Shown here: one piece after another, positions 44,799 to 58,419 of the stretch
How positions within the stretch are numbered: the first letter of the stretch is position 1
Layout: each line of letters starts with the position of its first letter
From: Metamycoplasma alkalescens
Lineage (GTDB): Bacteria > Bacillota_I > Bacilli_A > Mycoplasmatales > Metamycoplasmataceae
Length of the DNA stretch: 64,000 nucleotides
Assembly (NCBI RefSeq): GCF_900476125.1
Contig: NZ_LS991949.1
Coordinates: 620,001 to 684,000 of the forward strand
Direction: 5' to 3'
Notes under the pieces: generated by a model
The model's database searches: none
Seen by the model: only the letters and a program-made list of their open reading frames with translations
Told to the model about the DNA's origin: nothing
Program-made: the position numbers and the translations under genes

Positions 44799-47303
44799 AT
44801 GACATTACCATTTATACCAATCAAAAAACAAGTTCTTATGCCTTATGATTTAGATGAAATTCGAGTTGGACGACCTAATTCGATTTTAGCAATGAAAGAG
44901 GCTTTTAATGGTAAACCTAAAAATAAAATTCTAATTGCTTTTATTAAAGAAGAATATGTTACTTCTGCTGCAATTACAAGCAAGGATATGGTTGAAGAAA
45001 TTGGCGTTATTGCAACAATCAAAAACCATTCAGAAAGTAATGGAATTTTTAAATTGAAATTAGAATGCTCAACAACAGTTAGATTAAATGAAATTTTGCA
45101 AATTGATGCAACACAAAATGAGAGTCCATCTATTCTAGCATCATTTGATCATATTATTTCAAGCAAAAATATGGTTTCTTCAGAAAAAATTGAACTAGGA
45201 TTAAAATATTTAGATTCATTTATTGAAAAAATTGCTAATGCTCAAAAAACGCCTAAACCTTTTGGAATGCAATCTTTTGATCTTTTAGTGGCTGAAGATT
45301 TCAAAAGATCAATTGAGAGATCAATTTTAAGCACCAAAGAACCAGAATATAATGAAGCTTTTTTAAATGAAGCACTATGAATTGCGATTCGAGGAATCAA
45401 AAAAATTTTTGACCGAAGCGATTTATTGTATTTACTACCCTTAAAAAATGATGATTTAATTAAGGGTGTTGTTGAAAGATTTTCATGAAAATTTGAAGCA
45501 AGTAACGTTGAGTATGAACTTAATAAAAAAATGAATGAAGAAATGGAAAATTCACAAAGAGATTTTTTATTAAGAGAAAAAATCAAACAATTAAGACAAA
45601 TGCTTAATGATGATTCTTCAAATAATGCGGAAAAAATTGAAAAAGATCCAGAAGAAAGTAAAAGATACCCTTCGTATGTTTTAGAAGCACTAAAGGCTGA
45701 ACAAGCAAGATTAGCTTCAATGATGGCATCTAGTCCTGAAGCAAATATTTCTAAAAACTTTATTGATTTAATATTAGCACTTCCATGAAGAAAAGTAAGC
45801 AAGGAATTGATTGATATTAATTACGTAAGACAAGTTTTGGATAAACATCATTTTGGTCTAGAAAAACCAAAACAAAGAATTCTAGAATTTATCTCAGTTT
45901 TAACCCATACAAAAAGCAAAAATGCAAATGAAGAATATATTGCAATAAAAAATGATGATGATCATTTCATTGATACAAAATTATTTGTGCACAAAACTGG
46001 CGAAACGCTAAATAATCCAGTTAATAATATTCCAATTTTAACTTTAATTGGTCCCCCAGGAACTGGGAAAACAACTTTAGCAAAATCAATTGCTGAAGCT
46101 TTAAAAAGAAAATTTATTAAAGTTTCTTTAGGTGGCGTGAAAGATGAAAGCGAAATTAGAGGGCATCGAAAAACCTATGTTGGAGCAATGCCTGGGAAAA
46201 TAATTTCAGCAATCAAAAAAGCTGGTGTTTCTAATCCAGTTATTTTGTTAGATGAGATTGATAAAATGTCGTCTGATTTTAGAGGTGATCCAACAAGCGC
46301 AATGTTAGAGGTTTTGGATCCTGAACAAAATGCCAATTTCCAAGATCATTATTTGGATTTGGAATATGACTTATCAAAAGTATTATTTATTGCAACTGCA
46401 AATTATTATGACAGTATTCCTGCTGCATTGATTGATAGAGTTGAGTTATTGGAGTTATCAACATACACAACAAATGAAAAAATTGAGATTGCAAAAAGTC
46501 ATTTAATTCCTAAAGTACTAGTTCAAAATGCATTGCTAGCATCACAAATTCAAATTTCTTCAGAAATATTAGAATTTATTATTCGCTCATATACAAGAGA
46601 AAGCGGTGTGCGGGAACTTAAACGTTTATTAGATAGCATTGCCCGTAAAATTGTTGTTAAGATCTTAGACAAGGAAATTGAAAACGATTTTGTTGTCACA
46701 AAGGATGTCGTGATTGATTTCTTGGGACCAATTAAATTTGATGAAGATGAAAATGAAAACAAGGATCAAATTGGGGTTGTCAATGGATTGGCTTATACAA
46801 GTTTTGGCGGTTCTACATTAGCAATTGAGGTAACAACATTCCCGGGTAAAGAAGGTTTAAAACTAACTGGGCATTTAAAAGATGTGATGAAAGAATCAGC
46901 ACAAATTGCTTTAGCATATGTCAGAGCAAATGCCAAAAAATTTGGGATTGATTTTGATTTTGAAAATAAATCAATTCATATCCATGTTCCAGCTGGAGCA
47001 ATTCCTAAAGATGGTCCATCAGCCGGAGTAACATTTACAACCTCAATTATTAGTGCATTATCAAAAAAACCAGTTCCTGCCAATATTGGAATGACAGGTG
47101 AAATTACATTAAGAGGAAAAGTTCTTCCAATTGGTGGATTAAAAGAAAAATCTTTGGCAGCTTCACAATTTGGAATTAAGAAAATTTTTATTCCATATGA
47201 TAATGAAAAGAATTTAATTGATGTTCCAGAAGAAGTAAAAAAAGAAGTTAAATTTATTCCTGTTAAATACTATGAAGAAATTTTTGAAGCAATTTTTAAG
47301 TAA
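44799..47303 (+). CDS. lon: ATP-dependent protease Lon
   Basis: Lon degrades misfolded and regulatory proteins. The 834-residue protein has the N-terminal domain ([15 protein letters not shown]), the helical linker with [14 protein letters not shown], the AAA+ domain with Walker [15 protein letters not shown] (about residue 416) and [19 protein letters not shown], and the protease domain with the catalytic serine PKDGPSAGV and lysine [13 protein letters not shown] codons rejoin the three apparent pieces. It starts after a GAGG site at 44790-44793 and has 77 bases to grpE, so it may share the heat-shock transcript or use its own promoter. Confidence 0.97.
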
Positions 47304-47324
47304 TATTTAAACTAAAATAAGTAT

Positions 47325-47359
47325 AAAAAATAGCCTTTTTAAAAATGGGGCTATTTTTT
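47325..47359. terminator. Bidirectional terminator between lon and gap
   Basis: AAAAAATAGCC (47325-47335) pairs with GGCTATTTTTT (47349-47359) between two convergent genes, with T runs on both strands. Confidence 0.8.
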
Positions 47360-47375
47360 ATAATTCAAATTTATT

Positions 47376-48374
<999 letters not shown>

Positions 48375-48441
48375 TATTCCTCCCTAGTTTTAGTTGAAAT
48401 TTAAATTTATAAATTTAATATATAAAAAATTATAGTCCAAT

Positions 48442-49254
48442 TTATTGCTTTAAATTTTCAATTTTTCGCACAGCTTCATAAACACCAGATTTTTTATAAG
48501 AACCAGCAATTCATGTTGCTTGTGATTTAATATTTTTTAGGGAATTTTTCATTGCTACAAATGCCCCAACATATGGAATTGATGATGTATCATTTCCTGA
48601 ATCTCCAAAATGAATTGCTTCTTTTGGATCGATATTTAAAAGTTTTGATACAAATTCAATTCCTCTTCCCTTACTTGCATTTATATCATTGATTTCAATT
48701 GCATATCCTTTTGAAACAATATATAAGGAAATATTCTTAAATTGGTCTTGTAATTCTTGTGCCAATTTTTTAACATTTTTTTTACTTGTTCCAAAAGTGA
48801 TAATTTTTGTTAATTTTGTGATTTTTGGCATCTCATCATAATTTTTTTGCACCATTTTTTTAATTCATGGTCGGAATAGTTTTAATTTTGCTGAGCTACC
48901 ATAAATAGTATTTCCACTATTGAAAATGAAAAAAAGTTTTTTTTCTTTCAGCGCGTCAACAATTTTGATGACAGTATCTTTTTCAATTTCATGTTTGATT
49001 AAAACTTCACCGTTTGTATCAACAACCAATCCGCCATTTTGACATATCACATAAGGTGAATTAGTTTTTTTAGCTAGATCTAAAACAAAGTCTGATGCAT
49101 AGCGACCAGTTGCAATGATAAAAGGTATTCCATTGTCATTTTTTTCTTTAAGAATATTTAAGTTTTTTTGACTAATTTTTTCTTTAGTCTTTGGCAAATC
49201 TAATAATGTTCCATCCAAGTCCGTGAAATAGGCTTTAGGTTTAAAATTAATCAT
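48442..49254 (-). CDS. HAD-superfamily phosphatase, Cof type
   Basis: A 270-residue Cof-type HAD phosphatase with AYFTDLDGTLLD (nucleophile Asp and general acid), FIIATGRYASD, KGRGIEFVSKLL (Lys) and HFGDSGNDTSSIPYVGAFVAM (metal-binding Asp). Substrates of this group are sugar phosphates or cofactors; none can be named. Ends with KKSGVYEAVRKIENLKQ. It follows trxA after 11 bases on the same strand. Confidence 0.9.
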
Positions 49255-49265
49255 ATTTTAATTTC

Positions 49266-49565
49266 TTAATCAAATTGTTTTTTTAATTCATCTAAAGGCA
49301 AGTAGCCTTTTGTTGAATTAACCAATTTACCATCTTTAAAATAAAATAGTGAAGGTATTGATGTAACATTCATTTCACGTGCAAATTCTGTATCTTTATC
49401 AACATCAAAATCAAAAATTTTAATGTCTTCTTCTTCATCTCCTAAACGTTGCAATTCTGGTCCTATCATTTGGCATGGAGGACATCAAACTGCTCTAAAA
49501 GCAATAATTGACTTTCCTGTTAAATGTTGTTCTTTTAATTCACTTTTTTCAATTTTTTTGTACAT
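49266..49565 (-). CDS. trxA: Thioredoxin
   Basis: A 99-residue thioredoxin with the active site RAVWCPPCQMIGPE, so the redox motif is CPPC, not the usual CGPC. The cis-proline motif NVTSIPSLFYFKDGK is present. It reduces protein disulfides using thioredoxin reductase (not in the window). Start ATG 49565 with GAGGAG. It lies 19 bases after proS and before the HAD phosphatase. Confidence 0.93.
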
Positions 49566-49584
49566 ATATTTCTCCTCAATGCAG

Positions 49585-51018
<1,434 letters not shown>

Positions 51019-51065
51019 AACTATATAAATTGTATAGCGTTTTTTATTTTTAAATTAAAAATAAA

Positions 51066-51085
51066 ACAGGTCAAAACTGACCTGT
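51066..51085 (-). terminator. Terminator after deoB
   Basis: ACAGGTCA (51066-51073) pairs with TGACCTGT (51078-51085) across a 4-base loop; on the minus strand it is followed by TTTATTTTT. It separates deoB from proS. Confidence 0.8.
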
Positions 51086-51107
51086 AGATTTTAATTATTA
51101 TTTTATT

Positions 51108-52292
51108 TTAAACTAAATCATCAAAGATATCTTCACCAGTTGCAACACAAGGAACTCCAAAGTTTCTAGCAACAATATTACCAGCTGTTCCTAATCCTTT
51201 TAGTGTGCCTAAAACTTTTGGTTTTTTGAATAATTTTGAGTAAATTGTTAAAGGCAATGCTTCTCTTGTATGATCTGATCCATAGGTCGGATCATTTCCA
51301 TGGTCTGATGTCATTATTAATAGGTCATCTTCTTTCATTGCATTAATCAATTTTGTTAATTTGATATCTAATTTTGAAACATTTTGACTATATCCAACTG
51401 GATCTTCACGATGACCATAGTGACTATCAAATTGCACTAAGTTAATAAAAATAAATTTGTTCTCTGAGTTTGATGCGGCAATGTCAATTGCAATATCCAT
51501 ATTTTCATCATCTGAAGCAGGACCATAATTTTTATCAATACCAACACCTGTGAAGATGTCATTAATTTTTCCAACTGCAATAACTTCAACGCCAGCTTTT
51601 TGTAAATCTTCCATGATAATATGTCCAGTTGGTTTATTTGCAAAATCATGACGGTTAAATGTTCTTATGAATTTACCATTTTCATAAACAAAAGGTCTTG
51701 AGATAACTCTTGCAACATTTCACTCAGGTTTTGATGAACAAATTTCTCTTGCTTTTTTGGCATATGCATTTAGTTTTTCGACACCAAGAGTTTTCTCATC
51801 ACCAATGATTTGTAAAGTTGAATCAGGTGATGTATAAATGATCATGTCACCTTTTTCCATATGTTGGTGTCCTAATTCTTCAAGAATAACAGTTCCCGAA
51901 GCGTTTCTATTACCAATAATTTTTCTTCCATCTCATGCTTTTGATAATTCCTTAACTAAATCATCTGGGAAACCATTTTTTGTAAATTGTGGATTTGGGG
52001 TTTTGGTATAAATACCCATCATTTCTCAATGTCCAGTTAAAGTATCTTTTCCATTTGACATCTCATGGATTTTTCCAACATATGCAAGTGGATTTTTGAT
52101 TTTTTGATTATGCCCTGAAATCTTTGCAACTTCAGTAATTCCTAAAGATTTTCAGGTGGGAATTTCAAGCGGAAGTGCTTCTGAAGCATGCAATAAACTA
52201 TTTGCTCCTTTATCACCAAATTCTTCTTGTCTTGGTTCAGGACCAATTCCTAACCCATCTGTTACAATAAAAAATATACGTTTAAATTTCAT
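51108..52292 (-). CDS. deoB: Phosphopentomutase
   Basis: DeoB interconverts ribose/deoxyribose 1- and 5-phosphate, feeding nucleoside breakdown into the pentose pathway. The 394-residue alkaline-phosphatase-fold protein has FFIVTDGLGIGPEP (metal Asp), GKDTLTGHWEMMG with the phosphorylated Thr, DSHYGHREDPVGY, MTSDHGNDP and GSDHTREALP (metal ligands). This set identifies DeoB rather than phosphoglycerate mutase. Start ATG 52292 with GGAG. No other deo genes are adjacent. Confidence 0.95.
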
Positions 52293-52381
52293 TTTTTTCT
52301 CCATACAATAATTATTATATTACTATAATACTTTTCATTGATGAAGATAGATGTTGAAATTAATTATTTTATCAAATTATT

Positions 52382-53665
52382 TTAATCTTTTAATGCATTT
52401 ATTGGAATAACAAAAATTCCATCTTCTCTTTGATAGGCAACATTGCCAAACCCACAAATAATGCATTTTATTTTTGGCATGCTTGCACCACTTTGCACCA
52501 TTTTATTGGTAACTTTATTCAAATTGTTTGCTGCTTCTTCAATACGACTTGAACCTAATTTAATTTCAAATGCACATCAATTTCCATCTTCTAATTCAAT
52601 AATCGCATCTAGTTCATTATTTGCATAATCTTGATAATGAAAGACTTTAGCATTCATTGCTTGAGCATATATTTTTAAATCTCTAATAACTAAGGATTCA
52701 AATAGTAAACCAAATAAATTAAAATCACTAAGTAATTTTTTGGGAGTTAATTCTAATAAGGCAGCAGCCATTGCTGGGTCACTAAAACGTCTTTTTTCAA
52801 ATTGTTTAACTCTTAATGAAGATCGAAAATTTGGTGAGTATGGTTCTTGATTATTTGTTAAAAAATTCTGATTAATTAAATCTAAATAATTTCTTAATGT
52901 AGTTCGTGAAATTGATTCATTATCATTTTCTTTAACATCATTTAGTATTGATACTTCTGATGCACAAGTTGATTCATTTCTTGCCAAGGATTTAAGAATT
53001 AATTTCATTTTTTGAGTATTGAAATTTAGTTGTTGATATGAGTGCAGAGTATTATTCAAGATTGTATCGACATACGATTTCGGCATTAAATTACAATCAT
53101 TTTCATTGGTATCAAGATTACCAGGTCAACCACCCCGTATAATTAAATATGCCAATTTTTCAATTGAAATTTCATCAACATTTTGAGTTGTTAGATTCCC
53201 ATTGCATAATTCTTTTAATGAAATGCTACCACTTGAATCATTTGATTCATATAGTGACATTGTATTCATGCGTAAAGTAATAATTCTCCCAGAACCACTA
53301 TGCATGACCCCCTTATTTGAAGGTGCGGATGAACCAGTTAAAATGAATAATCCTTTTTTATTTCTTTTATCAATTTCAAATCTAGTTGCATCTCAAATGC
53401 TTTGAACTTCTTGCCATTCATCAATCATTCTAGGATTCTCACCTTTGAGAACAAATTCAAGATTATTTTCTGCTAATTTTCGATTTGAAAAATTGTTTTT
53501 AGGATCATCTACAAAAAAGAAGCTTTTTGAATTATGGATTGAAGTTCATGTTTTTCCTGATCATTTTGGACCTTCAATGCATATTGCACCAGCAACTTTT
53601 AAATATTTTTTTATCAATTTATCAATAATGCGTGGTCTATATTCTTTATCAAAGTATTTATTCAT
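52382..53665 (-). CDS. AAA-type ATPase with DUF4143 (ATP-binding protein)
   Basis: A 427-residue protein of the common ATPase/DUF4143 family. Walker A is EGPKWSGKTWTS, Walker B RMIDEWQE, sensor-like FILTGSSAP; the C-terminal DUF4143 region contains NNELDAIIELEDGNWCAFEIKLG, which resembles a PD-(D/E)xK nuclease-type core (D, E-x-K). Members occur in many bacteria and some mycoplasmas with unknown function. Start ATG 53665 with AAGGA; a TATAAT box at 53691-53696 and two 20-bp palindromes lie upstream, so it is a single-gene unit under its own control. Confidence 0.88.
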
Positions 53666-53690
53666 ATTTTTATTCCTTACTTGTGTATAT

Positions 53691-53744
53691 ATTATATACT
53701 ATTGTACAGAATTTTGTACACTTACTGTACAGAATTTTGTACAG
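53691..53744 (-). promoter_or_regulatory. Promoter with two palindromic operator boxes
   Basis: On the minus strand a TATAAT -10 (53696-53691) precedes the ATPase gene. Upstream lie two copies of TGTACA-N6-TGTACA: box 1 at 53703-53720 and box 2 at 53725-53744 (extended to CTGTACA-N6-TGTACAG). Box 1 covers the expected -35 position. The two centres are 23 bases apart, about two helical turns, as for a cooperative repressor. No regulator gene is adjacent. Confidence 0.7.
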
Positions 53745-53770
53745 TTACTGGACACTTTTTTAAAATAAAT

Positions 53771-53831
53771 AAAAAACCTATGAAATTAAGAAAAAGAAAT
53801 TGTTAATTTCTTAGTCTTTTCTAGGTTTTTT
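53771..53831 (-). terminator. Terminator of the DUF1846 gene
   Basis: AAAAAACCTA (53771-53780) pairs with TAGGTTTTTT (53822-53831) around an AT-rich loop with inner pairing; on the minus strand it begins right after the stop codon and is followed by T-rich DNA. Confidence 0.7.
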
Positions 53832-53835
53832 GTTA

Positions 53836-55290
53836 TTAAATAATAATTTCTTCAGTTAACCGAATTTCCATATTTTTTAGTGTTTCATGATCTGAATCGC
53901 TTGAAATTGCTGTGCGATGTAAAAATAAACCAGAAAGTTTTTTAATTTGATTGAAAGCTTTTTTAGCCACTTCTGAATTATTGGCACTAACTGATAAAGC
54001 AAATAGTGTTTCTTTTAAATCAAGGGATAAATCATTATAATGAAGTGAATTTTTAAGATTTTGAACTAGAGCAATAACTTTAGGTTCTAAAACATCAATA
54101 TTCTTGTCAATTTTGGCAAAGTATTTTAAGGCATTTAGAATTACTGCACTATTTGAATTAAGTAAATTTGATTCCTTACCAATGATGACATTATTCTCAT
54201 TTATTTCAATCGCTGAGCAAATGCGATTATTTTTTAAACTAAAGTCATTGGCAATTTTAATTGATTTAATTAGGTTAATATCAATCTTATTGTCTTTAAT
54301 AATTTTAAGTAATCTTTTTACATGAATTTTTGGACTTTTATCTTGTTGATAATTGATATTTGTATGATAATAACGTCGAATAATTTCTTTTTTTGAAGCA
54401 TCACTAACAACATTGTCATCAATGATACAAAATCCTGCCATATTAACACCCATATCAGTTGGAGATTGATAAAATGATTTTTTATAAATTGTTTCTAGTA
54501 GTTTATTTAAAATTGGAAATGCTTCCAAATCACGATTATAATTTGTTGCCTTAATACCATAAGCTTTTTGATGGAAAAAATCAATCATATTCAGATCATT
54601 TAAATCAATCGTTGCTGCTTCATAAGCTAAATTGACTGGATGTTTAACATCCAAATTTCAAATTGGAAATGTTTCAAATTTGGTGTAAGAAGATTTAATT
54701 TTTCTTTGATGATCATGATAAAGTTGTGACAATATTGCACTTAGTTTCCCCGATCCCGGACCAGGAGCAGTGATAACAATTAAATTTTTGGTTGTTTTGG
54801 CATATTCATTTTTTCCAAAACCATTTTCTGAAACAATTAAATCAACATCATGTGGGTAATTTTTAATTTTATATTGCTTAATAACTTTTATTTGCTTTTT
54901 TGCTAATTTATTAATAAACGATTTAGTTGCTTGATTGTTTTCATATTGGGTAATAATTACACTATTTATTTCAAGTTGGTATTTTTTAAATTTATCAATT
55001 AAGCGAAATACTTCTTCTTCATATGTTAAATTAATATCAGCACGAATTTTTTTATTCTTAATATCAAGTGCATTAATTACAACAATCATTTCCAAATCAT
55101 TTTTAAGTTTTAAAAGCATTTTTAATTTAGCATCATGCTCAAATCCAGGTAAAACGCGTGTTGCATGCAAGTCATTGAATAACTTTCCGCCAAATTCCAT
55201 ATAAAGTTTATTGCCAAATTTACTAATTCTTTTTTTAATTGCTTCAGATTGTAAATTTATATACTTATCATTATCAAAACCCTTAATCAT
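53836..55290 (-). CDS. DUF1846-family protein
   Basis: A 484-residue protein of the DUF1846 family. Its N-terminus reads MIKGFDNDKYINLQSEAIKKRI, followed by KLYMEFGGKLFNDLHATRVLPG, which is the family hallmark; PGPGSGKLSAILSQLYHDH and GVNMAGFCIIDD also fit. Family members have unclear function; one in lactic acid bacteria is reported in carbohydrate or stress contexts, but I cannot assign one here. One TGA Trp at 54658-54660 joins the two halves. The start ATG 55290 has a GGAG site in frame with an unused TTG. Confidence 0.88.
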
Positions 55291-55464
55291 TTTAATCTCC
55301 AATCAAATTCAATTTGTTCTATATTTAAAAATTATAGTTAAATTAAAAATAAGATTTTTAATAATGAAACTTTGGTGCATCTTTTTTATTAATAAAAAAA
55401 TTGCAGCTAAATTTAGTTGTAAAATTTTTGTATAAAATAAACATACTTTTTGAAAGGTAAGAAT

Positions 55465-56886
55465 ATGAAATTTAATGAACAAAGAACAAAAATTGTCGCA
55501 ACAATTGGTCCAGCAAGTGATAACTATGAAACAATGCGACAATTAATTGAAGCAGGAGTAACAACAATCCGGGCAAATTTTTCACATGGAAATGGGGAAG
55601 ATCATAAACATAAATTTGATTTAGCAAGAAAGATTTCAAGTGAAATTGATCGTCCAATTTCTTTAATGTTAGATACAAAAGGACCTGAAATTCGGGTTGG
55701 AAAAATTAAGGATGGTGGATGTTTAATTCCTGCCAAACATAAATTAGTAATTAAAACAAATCAGGATGCATATGAAAATTTAATTGGTGATGAAAACACA
55801 ATTAGTGTTTCATACCGAATGGATTTAGATCTTAAAGAAGGTAATAAAGTTTTATTAGATGATGGAAAATTGGTAACAATTGTTAAAGAAATTAAAGAAA
55901 ATGAAGTTATTGTTGAAACAGTTAATGCCCATAAACTAAAAACAAATAAAAGAATTAATATTCCAGGTGTTGATTTTTCGCTTTCTTTCTTAAGTAAAAA
56001 AGATATTGATGACATTATTTGAGGAGCACAATATAAGGTTGATTATATTGCTGCATCATTTGTTAGCAATGCCAAAAATGTCCAAGAAATTCGCAAAATT
56101 TTGGATGAAAACAATGGTAAACATATTCAAATAATCTCAAAAATTGAATCACAAACAGCAATTAAAAACATTGAAGAAATTATTCGTGCTTCAGATGGAA
56201 TTATGATTGCCAGAGGTGATTTAGGTCTAGAAATTCCTTATTATGATGTTCCATACTATCAAAAAAGAATTATTCGTCTAGCAAGAATGCAAGGCAAAGA
56301 AGTAATTGTTGCAACACAGATGCTTGATTCAATGGAAAACTCTCCAATTCCAACAAGAGCTGAAGTAACTGATGTTTATTATGCAGTTGAACTGGGTGCT
56401 GATGCAACAATGTTGTCTGGTGAATCAGCAAGTGGGAAGTATCCTGTTGAAGCTGTGAAGGTGATGTCAAATATTGTTAAAAGAGCAGAAAAAGAGTATT
56501 TTACAGAACTATTTTATGAAAAACAAATTGAAAAAGTTGCGAATGATCAAAGTTCAAGAATGTTAATTTCTTATGAAGTTGCATCGATTCTACAGTCTGG
56601 TGAATACAAGTATGCAATTGTTTTAAGTCATAGTGGTAAATTATTAAAAGAAATTGCTAAATATCGTCCAAATGCTTATATTATTGGTGTAGTTAGTGAT
56701 GATAAATTAGTTTGAAGTTATGGCATCACAGCAGGAATATTTTGTGAAAAACATTCAGAAGCAGTAAGAGGTTTAATTAAATACAATCATGATGCTGGAC
56801 GCCAAATTTTGGATGCTTATGGAGCTAAAAAAGGTGATAAATTTATTGTTGTTGATAGTCTAAATATCACAATGCATGAATATTAA
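55465..56886 (+). CDS. pyk: Pyruvate kinase
   Basis: Last ATP-yielding step of glycolysis. The 473-residue protein has TKIVATIGPASDNYETM, SLMLDTKGPEIRVGKI, IISKIESQTAIKNIEEI, GIMIARGDLGLEI (with the catalytic EI-Lys region) and ATMLSGESASGKYPVEA; it ends NITMHEY. Start ATG 55465 with AAAGG; the in-frame TTG 15 bases upstream overlaps the site. Two TGA Trp codons join the pieces. Divergent from the DUF1846 gene. Confidence 0.97.
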
Positions 56887-56910
56887 GATCGCTTGTTTTC
56901 AAGCTATAAT

Positions 56911-56947
56911 AAAAAAAAGCACCTTATTATTTAGTGGGTACTTTTTT
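56911..56947. terminator. Hairpin between pyk and the lipoprotein gene
   Basis: AAAAAGCACC pairs with GGGTACTTTTT around 56911-56947, with a wobble pair better on the minus strand. It lies between two convergent genes and is followed by T runs. A smaller GCTTG/CAAGC hairpin lies at 56891-56904. Confidence 0.6.
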
Positions 56948-56979
56948 ATGTTTTTATTTTAAGTTTCTTTGTAATAATA

Positions 56980-58236
56980 TTAAGTAAAATTTTTATTTTT
57001 AGTATTTCAATTACTAATATAACTTAAATTAAATTTTTCTGCTCCCTTAAACATTGCAAATACAGCAACATCTTTCATTACTCTTCAATTACCAATATTT
57101 TTATTGAATGAAGTTGCATCGGTAAACATTTGTCCCATTCTTTTAACTTTTTCAACATTTCAATTGGCTATGTCACCATTAAATGCTTTAGCTTCTTGAA
57201 ACATGGATTCCATATCTACAACATTATTTGTTTTTCAATTTGAAAGATCTTGATTAAATTTAGTAGCTCCCGAAAACATGTCAGACATTAGAGTTACATT
57301 TGAAACATCTCAAGAATTTAATGGTTGATTAAATGAAGTAGCTCCAAAAAATGCTCCAGACATATTTTTAATATTCTTTGTATCTCAATTAGATATATCT
57401 TGGTTAAAAAAAGGTGAATCAGAGAAAATATGATTAATATCTGTTATGTTTTTAGTATTTCAATGTTCAATATTTTTTACTTCTTTAACTTCTAATTTTG
57501 AAAAAGCATAAGTTAAAGATTCTATTTTTAAGGGTAAATGTTTTGGTACTAATGTAGTTTTTTTAGGGAATTTTGAAATTAAAATTTTATCTTTAGATTT
57601 CATATATCCTATTTGAGTAATAACAATATTTTCATTCGAGTTTTTTGGTTCTTCAAATTTTCCATCTTTACTAATTATTATTTTGTTTGGATTATTTTCT
57701 AAATAATATTTTGTAACAACTTTATCTTTAAAAACACTACCCAATTTAAGATTAAATTTATTTTCACCTATTTTAAATTCAATATTATTTTTTCCACCAT
57801 TTTCATCTTCTTCTAAGAATGAGTTAATTTTTGCATCATTGGCAAGCTCTAGAGTTGATATTTTTTCTTCATTTGCATAAACATTAATTTGATCTAGTAC
57901 ATCTTTATGAGTATGAAATGTTCCAAATTCATCTTTATGCATTTCTCATAAAGATTGGATCTTTTTTATTTTTTCTAGATTTTCTTGTTTTTCTTTAGCT
58001 TGTAAATCTTCTTTATTTGTTTCTAAATTTGATTTATTTCCTATTTTGTTACTTTGATTGTCTTGTTGATTTTGATTTTTTTGTTCATCTTCTTTTTCTT
58101 TATTTTCTTGCTGATTATTTTCATCAAATTTTATTGTTTTTTGAATATTATTCTTTTTTTCACATGAAGCAGCAACTATAGGAAATGGAATTGATATTAT
58201 TGATATAGCAGATAATATTCTTCAAGATTTTTTCAT
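56980..58236 (-). CDS. Surface lipoprotein with DUF285 repeats, copy 2
   Basis: A 418-residue lipoprotein of the same type as the one at 6558-7946. The signal peptide MKKSWRILSAISIISIPFPI ends in VAASC (Cys25), then a K/E/N/Q-rich spacer, a middle part that shares the pattern of the 6558 protein (KIGENKFNLKLGSVFKDKVVTKY aligned with the other's KIKVSLEFGEVKEGKQVTKY), and DUF285 units such as FNQDLSNWKTNNVVDMESMF with Trp from TGA. It has a GGGAG site. The promoter carries a 16-A tract (58288-58303) and extended -10 TGCTACTAT. Confidence 0.88.
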
Positions 58237-58276
58237 TTTTTTCTCCCAAATGATTTTTATTACTAATTTAAATAAA

Positions 58277-58310
58277 ATAGTAGCATCTTTTTTTTTTTTT
58301 TTTAAAATAT
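58277..58310 (-). promoter_or_regulatory. Promoter with 16-A tract and extended -10
   Basis: On the minus strand the order is TATTTT, A16 (58303-58288), GA, TGC, TACTAT (58282-58277). The element TGnTACTAT directly after a long A run is shared with the promoter at 6421-6449. The leader to the ATG is about 30 bases. Tract length would set the -35/-10 spacing. Confidence 0.65.
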
Positions 58311-58419
58311 GCTTAAAATGTGAACAAAATTTAATTTTATTTGCTTTAAGAAGAATAAAATAAAAATAAAACTTAAGCATTTCCTTGATTAATATCAATA
58401 CCTAAGTTTTTTGCTTTAA

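Noticed and set aside
45242-45802. A 186-residue minus-strand frame inside lon
   Set aside because: Shadow of the lon coding sequence, which is clear in the other strand.
51108-52292. Phosphoglycerate mutase (gpmI) for this gene
   Set aside because: The DTLTGHWE and SDHTREALP motifs and the length (394) identify phosphopentomutase.
53703-53755. The TGTACA repeats as a CRISPR array or insertion-sequence end
   Set aside because: Only two full copies, with a 23-base period and no spacers, no cas genes and no transposase; their position on a promoter fits an operator.
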